From the NCBI GenBank assembly GCA_900547165.1, contig URFZ01000023.1:1-20011 (forward strand): a stretch of 20,011 nt of DNA, read 5' to 3'. The position numbers and the translations under genes are program-made. This stretch comes from an uncultured Eubacteriales bacterium (GTDB lineage: Bacteria; Bacillota; Clostridia; Oscillospirales; UBA644). The notes under the pieces are model-generated. The model was not told where the DNA came from. It searched no databases and saw only the letters and a program-made list of their open reading frames with translations. How positions within the stretch are numbered: the stretch's first letter is position 1; each line of letters begins with the position of its first letter. Below, one piece after another: positions 14,755-20,011 of this stretch.

Positions 14755-15661
14755 TATAGATGGGACGCTGCTTGCTTTCTAAATAGGTCTTTGATAAATA
14801 CTGCCCCAAGACACCGATACAAAGCAGCTGCACACCGCTGACAAGCAACAGCACGCAGATCATAGACGCCCATCCGTAAGAACTCATGTGCCAGATCAGC
14901 TCGCGGATAATGACAACGATAATCCCGATAAAGGATAGCAGACAAAACAGCACGCCCATCACCGAAGATACCGCCAGCGGTACGGTAGAGAATGCAACAA
15001 TACCGTCGATGGAATACAAAAACAGCTTCCAGAACGACCACTTGGTCTCGCCAGCGGCACGCTGAATATTTTTATATTCCAGCCATTTTGTGTCAAAGCC
15101 GACCCAGCTGAAGATTCCCTTGGAAAACCGATTTCTCTCCTGCATGGACAAAATGCTGGTTACCATCTGGCGTGTCATCATACGATAGTCGCGGGCACCG
15201 TCCACGATCTCGGTTTTAGAGATTCGGTTAATCAGCTTATAAAACATCCGCGCAAACCAGGAGCGGATCTTCGCTTCACCCTCACGGGTGACGCGGCGTG
15301 CGGCAACGCAGTCACAGCGGCCGCTTACAATCTCACGGTACATAATGGGAATCAGATCGAGCGGATCCTGAAGGTCTGCGTCCACAATGACGATATAGTC
15401 GCCGGACGCACGATCCATACCGGCATACATCGCCGCCTCTTTTCCAAAGTTGCGGGAAAACGAGACGTACTTGACCCGGCCGTCCTGCTTGGAAAGCTCT
15501 CGCAGCATCGGCAGTGTCCGATCCGAGGAGCCGTCATTGACAAACAGATATTCAAAGTCGACCTCCGGCATGCCGCTGCGCACCTTTTCGATTTCCTGAT
15601 AAAACAGGGGCAAAACCTCCTGTTCGTTATAGCAGGGAACAATCACTGTGATTTTATCCAT
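14705..15661 (-). CDS. Family 2 glycosyltransferase, polyprenyl-phosphate type (GtrB/DPM1-like)
   Basis: A 318-residue protein that would move a sugar from a nucleotide donor to undecaprenyl phosphate at the cytosolic membrane face, for use in surface glycan, glycolipid or teichoic acid decoration. The GT-A catalytic domain covers residues 1-220: VPCYNEQE (8-15), VNDGSSDRT (41-49), the nucleotide/metal motif DADLQDP (94-100) and DYRMM near 160. Two membrane helices follow (VAFSTVPLAVSSVMGVLFCLLSF region near 225-255 and ASMICVLLLVSGVQLLCIG near 265-285), then the family ending YLSKTYLESKQRPIYI. The ATG at 15661 has AGGTGA 5 bases upstream; a GTG at 15670 is an alternative. It starts 9 bases after the phenylacetate-CoA ligase stop, so the two are co-transcribed. 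The acceptor and sugar are unknown. Confidence 0.9.
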   Translation of the reverse strand: MDKITVIVPCYNEQEVLPLFYQEIEKVRSGMPEVDFEYLFVNDGSSDRTLPMLRELSKQDGRVKYVSFSRNFGKEAAMYAGMDRASGDYIVIVDADLQDPLDLIPIMYREIVSGRCDCVAARRVTREGEAKIRSWFARMFYKLINRISKTEIVDGARDYRMMTRQMVTSILSMQERNRFSKGIFSWVGFDTKWLEYKNIQRAAGETKWSFWKLFLYSIDGIVAFSTVPLAVSSVMGVLFCLLSFIGIIVVIIRELIWHMSSYGWASMICVLLLVSGVQLLCIGVLGQYLSKTYLESKQRPIYIMKETNTDTEPDNKTK

Positions 15662-15670
15662 GGATATCAC

Positions 15671-16996
15671 CTATCCTTTTCTGTTTTCCTCGGTATACAA
15701 GTGCCGCTTGTCAATCACGCGTACGGCCTTGCCCTCACTTCTGGCAATGCTGCGCGGCTCTACCAGCTTGACGTTTGCCTTAAGGCCTAAGACGGTCATC
15801 AGATTTCCCTGTACCTTGCGGGTGATGGCCTCCAGATTCTTCACTTCGTCACTAAAGATCTCCGGCGATACCTCGACCAAAATATCCAGGGTATCCTTGT
15901 TGTCCTTGCGGTCTACAATCAGCTGATAATGCGGCATGGTCTCCTTGGTGTTCATCAGTACCTCTTCGATCTGAGAGGGGAACACATTAACGCCGCGGAT
16001 AATCAGCATATCATCGCTGCGGCCCATCGGCTTGCTCATCCGGACAAAGGTTCTGCCGCAGGAGCAAGGTTCATAATTTAAGGAAGAGATGTCCTTGGTG
16101 CGGTAACGAAGCAGCGGAAACGCCTCCTTGGTGATACAGGTGAATACCAGCTCGCCAACGCTGCCCTGAGGCAGAACCTCTCCCGTGTCGGAATCAATGA
16201 TTTCCGGGACAAAGTGATCCTCGTTGATGTGCATGCCGTTCTGGCAGACGCAGTCATAGCCGACGCCCGGCCCCATCACTTCGCTCAATCCGTAAATATC
16301 ATAGGCCTTGATGCCCAGCTTGTCCTCCAGCTCCTTGCGCATCTGCGCCGTCCAAGGCTCCGCCCCGAAAGCGCCGCCCTCCAGCTTTAAGTCATCCTTG
16401 GAATAACCCATGTCGTGGAGGGTTTCAACCAGGGAGAGCGCATAAGAGGGGGTACATGCCAAAAAGGAGCTGCCGAAATCGCGCATAATCTGAATCTGTC
16501 TGCGCGAGTTACCGCTGGAGACAGGAATGGAGCGTGCGCCGATCTTCAGTGCGCCGTAATGTGCGCCAAAACCGCCGGTGAACAGGCCAAACCCATAAGC
16601 CGTGTGAACCACTGACTGTTTGGTGACCCCGTAGGAGGTCAGCGCACGCGCCGTGATTTCCGCCCAGATGCCGAGGTCGTGGTTGTTCATGCCGACAACG
16701 GTCTGCTTGCCGGTTGTGCCGCTCGATGCGTGAATCTCGGTGACATCCTCCATCGGGATGGCAAAGTAGCCGTAGGGAAAGTTGTCACGCAGATCCTGCT
16801 TGGTGGTAAAGGGAAGCTTGTCGAGATCCTCAATGCCGCGGATATCCTCAGGCTTTAAGCCGATGGCGTCCATCTTTGCCCGATAGGGCGCTACGTTTGC
16901 ATAGACGCGTGCCACCGCGTCACGCAAGTGCTCACTCTGCCATTTTTGCAGTTCCTCACGGGGCATGGTTTCAAACTTTTGGTTCCAAATGGCCAT
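15671..16996 (-). CDS. paaK: Phenylacetate-CoA ligase
   Basis: A 441-residue cytosolic adenylate-forming enzyme, full length for PaaK, which converts an aryl acetate, ATP and CoA to the aryl-acetyl-CoA with AMP release. Motifs are the P-loop SSGTTGK (91-97), the aromatic pocket segment AYGFGLFTGGFG (133-144), GAEPWTAQMR (211-220), YGLSEVMGPGV (from 235), the hinge/ribose block LRYRTKDIS, and the C-terminal GRSDDMLIIRGVNVFPSQIE block. In gut anaerobes close relatives often act with indolepyruvate ferredoxin oxidoreductase in aromatic amino acid metabolism, running towards acid and ATP; that partner is not seen here. It has a strong promoter of its own. The Shine-Dalgarno is weak (AAAGAG). The downstream gene is a glycosyltransferase, an unusual operon partner. 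Confidence 0.94.
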   Translation of the reverse strand: MAIWNQKFETMPREELQKWQSEHLRDAVARVYANVAPYRAKMDAIGLKPEDIRGIEDLDKLPFTTKQDLRDNFPYGYFAIPMEDVTEIHASSGTTGKQTVVGMNNHDLGIWAEITARALTSYGVTKQSVVHTAYGFGLFTGGFGAHYGALKIGARSIPVSSGNSRRQIQIMRDFGSSFLACTPSYALSLVETLHDMGYSKDDLKLEGGAFGAEPWTAQMRKELEDKLGIKAYDIYGLSEVMGPGVGYDCVCQNGMHINEDHFVPEIIDSDTGEVLPQGSVGELVFTCITKEAFPLLRYRTKDISSLNYEPCSCGRTFVRMSKPMGRSDDMLIIRGVNVFPSQIEEVLMNTKETMPHYQLIVDRKDNKDTLDILVEVSPEIFSDEVKNLEAITRKVQGNLMTVLGLKANVKLVEPRSIARSEGKAVRVIDKRHLYTEENRKG

Positions 16997-17069
16997 TTTA
17001 TTTCACTCTTTCTTTTTTGCGTTTTTTGCGAACAAAACAATTTGCGTTTTATGTCCTGTAATCTGTTTT

Positions 17070-17098
17070 ATTCTACACTGTTTTCCCTTGTTTGTCAA
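17070..17098 (-). promoter_or_regulatory. Sigma-A promoter of the phenylacetate-CoA ligase gene
   Basis: On the minus strand TTGACA (complement of 17093-17098), 17 bases, TAGAAT (complement of 17070-17075), about 73 bases upstream of the ATG. It would drive the ligase and the glycosyltransferase together. Confidence 0.87.
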
Positions 17099-17124
17099 GG
17101 GGAGCGGGACTCTTGTGCCGCCGC

Positions 17125-17158
17125 ATGCAAAAAGAGGCCTTGACGCCTCTTTTTGCAT
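17125..17158. terminator. Strong bidirectional terminator after the esterase gene
   Basis: A perfect 14-bp stem (arms 17125-17138 and 17145-17158) with a CTTGAC loop and A5/T5 tracts. It lies about 27 bases past the stop of the SGNH protein and isolates the phenylacetate-CoA ligase promoter from it. Confidence 0.9.
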
Positions 17159-17184
17159 ATCGTACATAATAAAATTTGTTACAT

Positions 17185-19602
17185 TTATTTGTTTTTTACA
17201 AACTCGCCGATGGGCAAACCGATTCGCGCGGACTCCTTTGCAATAAAGTCTGCTAAGTAGTTTGCACCGGCTTCGGTAAAGTGGATGGTGTCATCCGTCC
17301 AGTAGTTTAGGGCAAGAATCGCATCCAAACCAAGTGTTGCCATAAGTCTTTGCGTTTCTTTATTCAGGTCAATCAACGGAACATTTCTTTCCTTGCTGAT
17401 ATTTCTCATAACGTCGGGATATCCTTGGTGAACCGGGTTGATTTTAAATTTTCCGTCGGCGCCTTTTTCGTTTGTGGCACATTCTGATTCCTCCGGTGAG
17501 GTTATCAGTACGGGATAGCCGCCGCGGTCTCTGATCATCAGCACAAACTGCGTTAAGAACTGTTTAAACTCTTCTTTTGTAAAATTCTGAACCCGGTCAT
17601 TTGTGCACAATTGAATATAAACGTAATCGCCCGCGTTCATTCTTTCAAGCAGGGTATCAAATCTTCCGTTAAACAAAAAGTTATACGCCGTCATACCGCC
17701 GAGGGATAGGCTGTTATCAACCGTCACGTTAGCTGTGTATTGATTGCCAAGCATTTGTCCCCAGCCGCGTAGTACGGTTGCGTTTGGATCGTAAGTTGCA
17801 GCAATGGAGTCGCCGATTGTCAGAATTTTAACCTTATCGTCCGTGCTGAGCGATTTGTAGGGCTGCGCGGGAATTGCTAGAGGCGCTAAGGTGTTGTTTG
17901 TCATCACAAACATTTTGTAGGTATCGTTTCCTTCGACATCCATATTGATTTCGCAGACGCCGCTTTCTTCAACGGGTACGACTTTAACCGCTGTCATAAC
18001 GCCGTTTTCGTACAGAGAAGCGACTACCTTTGCATCTTTTTCTTCGTTAATTTCCAAAACAACATTGCCGATTCGTTTTGCCTTTGCCATACCATATATT
18101 TTATTACCGTCGTTGTCATAAAGATTTACTTCTTTAATGGCGATCGGTTCCCGTTCTTTTACGGTTACGGTAAAAGAATTTGAGACGGTTCTGTCTGCGT
18201 ACGCATAAGAGCCGATATACCGTTCTTCTGTCATGCCAAAACCCGTTGGTACAAGATCTGTCAGATAGCCATTGGCGTCGATGTAACCGTGTTCGCTTTC
18301 GTAGGTTAGAGGCAGACCGTCATTTACGGACAGGTCGATGGCGACTCTGTCGTCAACGTAGGAATTTTTTTGATAATTCGCCCGTATGGATTCTTTTATC
18401 ATTTTTTCTTCGGTATCAACATCAACTTCCATGATTTCAACATCGTCAATGTAGGTTTCGACACCGGGTTTAAATGTCAGCGTTAGTTCATCGGCATCTG
18501 CTTTTATGATACTTGTCTGCGTTTCCCATGCTGTATTGATGCGATTGTCTTTCAAATGCGCAGTAAAATCCGTACCGTTTACGGACATATTAAATGCGCC
18601 TTCGGTTGAAGCAGCGCTTGTTCTGACGCTGATTCGGTAATAGGAGCCGCGCTTTACCGCAGCCTTTGCCAAAATCGTTGCGCCGCCGTTTATGTGTCCC
18701 ATCTTTGAGATTCTTCCGTTTTTGTTTAAAACAATAGTCAACCCTGGCGCGGATAGGTCCGTATCTGAAAAAGAACCGTTGCTAACAAGATTTTTGTATA
18801 ATCCATTGCCTAATTCCCACCTCAGGATGGGGGCTTCGTTGTCAACACCGGCAAATTCCTTTCCCAATTTATAGGCAATACCGGTAATATCGCTGACGAC
18901 GTCGGCGTCCCATTCGTAGCCGCCGGGCCATTCCTTTGCAATTTGACCCTGGTAGCAGTTTTCGTTTGTGAGCCAGGCCGGTGCCCGAAACATCGTTGTG
19001 TCGGAATAACAATTGGAAACAACCGCAAAGCAGGCGCCTTCGCCGGCGAATCCGCCGTCGTTATTGACCGGGGGCATATTGACACCGTTATCGTCATAGG
19101 TTTGGGTAAATCCTTTTGAATAACAATTTCTGATTTCAACTCCGCTGCCGTTTATCCTTCCAATGACGCCGCCGCCATATTCAAACTCACCCTCCCAGGT
19201 TCGGTTGAATGTTAAGCTGAAATCAACGTCTTTTGCAAAGCAGTTCATCAAAACGGCATTATCCTGGATTAAACCAATCATACCGCCGCAGGTGGAGTTC
19301 CAGCTTTGTGCGTTTGTTAAAATCGCTTTGACATTTTTCACACCCAGGTTTGTGATAACGGCATTTCCGCCGACGACGCCGAATAAGCCGTAAATCCGGT
19401 TGCCGGCAGCGACTAACTTATAATGACTGACGGTGTGCCCATTGCCGTCAAAGACGCCGCAAAACGGAGTTTCCGAGGAGCCGATGGCGGTCAGCCACTC
19501 GCTGTCGTTTAAGTCAATATCATTTTCCAATCGAAAATACATGCCGGCTGTATTTTCAAGATTTGCGACGCATATTAAATCCTGTGCGGTTTTGATGATC
19601 AT
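17185..19602 (-). CDS. Modular surface carbohydrate esterase: GLUG module, CBM-like and Ig-like modules, SGNH hydrolase (3' part)
   Basis: An 805-residue frame forming the C-terminal part of a larger protein. Residues 1-225 are a GLUG-type module (YFRLENDIDLN, FDGNGHTVSHY, YGLFGVVGGNAVITNLGV), about 270-400 a beta-rich carbohydrate-binding-like module (NLVSNGSFSD...TYIDDVEIMEVD), and about 405-585 Ig-like segments (DLSVNDGLPLTYESEHGYID). Residues 590-805 are an SGNH/GDSL hydrolase close to rhamnogalacturonan acetylesterase (CE12-like): ILTIGDSIAATY with Ser599, IQLCTND with Asn668, and DDTIHFTEAGA with Asp771 and His774, so the catalytic set is complete. It would remove acetyl groups from pectin-type or similar glycans outside the cell. 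The ATG at 19602 is not a natural start: no ribosome-binding site is seen, and the module text GTKDDP lies just upstream in another frame. No signal peptide or anchor is in this part. Confidence 0.85.
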   Translation of the reverse strand: MIIKTAQDLICVANLENTAGMYFRLENDIDLNDSEWLTAIGSSETPFCGVFDGNGHTVSHYKLVAAGNRIYGLFGVVGGNAVITNLGVKNVKAILTNAQSWNSTCGGMIGLIQDNAVLMNCFAKDVDFSLTFNRTWEGEFEYGGGVIGRINGSGVEIRNCYSKGFTQTYDDNGVNMPPVNNDGGFAGEGACFAVVSNCYSDTTMFRAPAWLTNENCYQGQIAKEWPGGYEWDADVVSDITGIAYKLGKEFAGVDNEAPILRWELGNGLYKNLVSNGSFSDTDLSAPGLTIVLNKNGRISKMGHINGGATILAKAAVKRGSYYRISVRTSAASTEGAFNMSVNGTDFTAHLKDNRINTAWETQTSIIKADADELTLTFKPGVETYIDDVEIMEVDVDTEEKMIKESIRANYQKNSYVDDRVAIDLSVNDGLPLTYESEHGYIDANGYLTDLVPTGFGMTEERYIGSYAYADRTVSNSFTVTVKEREPIAIKEVNLYDNDGNKIYGMAKAKRIGNVVLEINEEKDAKVVASLYENGVMTAVKVVPVEESGVCEINMDVEGNDTYKMFVMTNNTLAPLAIPAQPYKSLSTDDKVKILTIGDSIAATYDPNATVLRGWGQMLGNQYTANVTVDNSLSLGGMTAYNFLFNGRFDTLLERMNAGDYVYIQLCTNDRVQNFTKEEFKQFLTQFVLMIRDRGGYPVLITSPEESECATNEKGADGKFKINPVHQGYPDVMRNISKERNVPLIDLNKETQRLMATLGLDAILALNYWTDDTIHFTEAGANYLADFIAKESARIGLPIGEFVKNK

Positions 19603-20011
19603 CGGGTCATCGGGTCATCCTTTGTCCCCGTACCGCCGGAAGATTCTGCGTCGGGCTGCCACGTTAGTGCCGGCATGCCACCCGTTGCGTAGGAACCCGG
19701 TTTAAACGCAGCACCCAGTGTATTTGCCATTCCGGACAATTCAGATACGGTAACAGATGTACCGACATATTTATCGGCAGGCCAGGGAGCGGCGCTTACG
19801 TAATAACAGTTCTTCACCCTTTCGTGATAGCTGACATTATCAACACGGGAAACGGTAGCTGTCGAGTAGCAGTTTTTCATTGTGCCGAACGCGATGCCGG
19901 CACCGACGATACCGGCATCACAATCAATGGTGCTGTCTTTAAAATCCACACCGATCGAATAGCAGAGTGCTGGGAACAGGTCGATAAACTCGGTAAATGT
20001 ATGTGTGGATC
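19599..20011 (-). pseudogene. Upstream fragment of the same modular protein, cut off by a frameshift and by the window end
   Basis: The frame is open from the window edge (20011) to a TGA at 19599-19601. It encodes the end of another GLUG-type module: DFKDSTIDCDAGIVGAGIAF, MKNCYSTATVSR, VKNCYYV, then SELSGMANTLGAAFKPG and a Gly/Ser linker ending GGTGTKDDP. GTKDDP is the usual opening of the next module, whose remainder (MIIKTAQDLICVANLENT) is in the frame at 19602. Removing one 8-base repeat unit restores a continuous protein. I therefore read both frames as one gene broken by a small duplication or by a sequencing error. The true start, with its signal peptide, is outside the window. Confidence 0.8.
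19601..19616. repeat. 8-bp tandem duplication that breaks the frame
   Basis: ATCGGGTC occurs twice in tandem (19601-19608, 19609-19616) and is followed by AT. On the coding strand, two copies put a TGA after DDPMTR; one copy would read DDPMIIKTAQDL without a break. Confidence 0.9.

Overview
The window looks like a metagenome-derived contig from anaerobic Firmicutes (Clostridia, probably Oscillospiraceae/Ruminococcaceae-like or a related group). The basis is the gene content: a SigH-like sigma factor, a FemAB-type interpeptide-bridge enzyme, an RsgI/PepSY anti-sigma protein, a dockerin protein, an MsmX/UgpC-type sugar ABC ATPase, a phenylacetate-CoA ligase of the kind common in gut anaerobes, sigma-A-type promoters and many intrinsic terminators. 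No insertion sequence, phage gene, rRNA or CRISPR array was seen.

Bases 1-8279 are almost entirely minus-strand housekeeping and cell-envelope genes. Read in the direction of transcription they are: tRNA-Val, tRNA-Asp and tRNA-Gly behind a strong promoter and ahead of a strong terminator; a carbohydrate ABC-transporter ATPase; a SigH-like sigma factor; a possible small protein; a zinc-ribbon protein; glycerate kinase; a FemAB aminoacyltransferase coupled to an RsuA pseudouridine synthase; a Gfo/Idh/MocA oxidoreductase with a consensus promoter; and a small secreted membrane-anchored protein. Bases 8410-11990 are plus-strand: a secreted dockerin protein, then an ECF sigma factor overlapping its putative anti-sigma partner (single membrane span, RsgI-like domain, three PepSY repeats).

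Near base 12,000 the anti-sigma reading frame runs in frame into a CNNM/HlyC-type CBS-domain transporter that lacks its N-terminus. Codon choice changes abruptly at the same point (GAA/GGA/AAA-rich before, GAG/GGC/CTG-rich after). The simplest reading is an assembly or recombination junction between two Clostridia genomes at a short shared sequence, not an evolved fusion. Gene order should therefore not be trusted across this point.

Bases 12,000-17,100 have the second codon style: the transporter remainder, a MATE efflux protein (plus), and convergent to it a phenylacetate-CoA ligase followed closely by a polyprenyl-phosphate glycosyltransferase (minus). Bases 17,125-20,011 hold the 3' part of a large modular surface protein on the minus strand: GLUG-type modules, a carbohydrate-binding-like module, Ig-like segments and a C-terminal SGNH esterase resembling rhamnogalacturonan acetylesterase. 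It is split by an 8-bp tandem duplication that breaks the frame, and it runs off the window. The most useful things to check are the junction at about 12.0 kb and the 8-bp frameshifting duplication at 19.6 kb; I see no convincing undescribed defence or mobile system.
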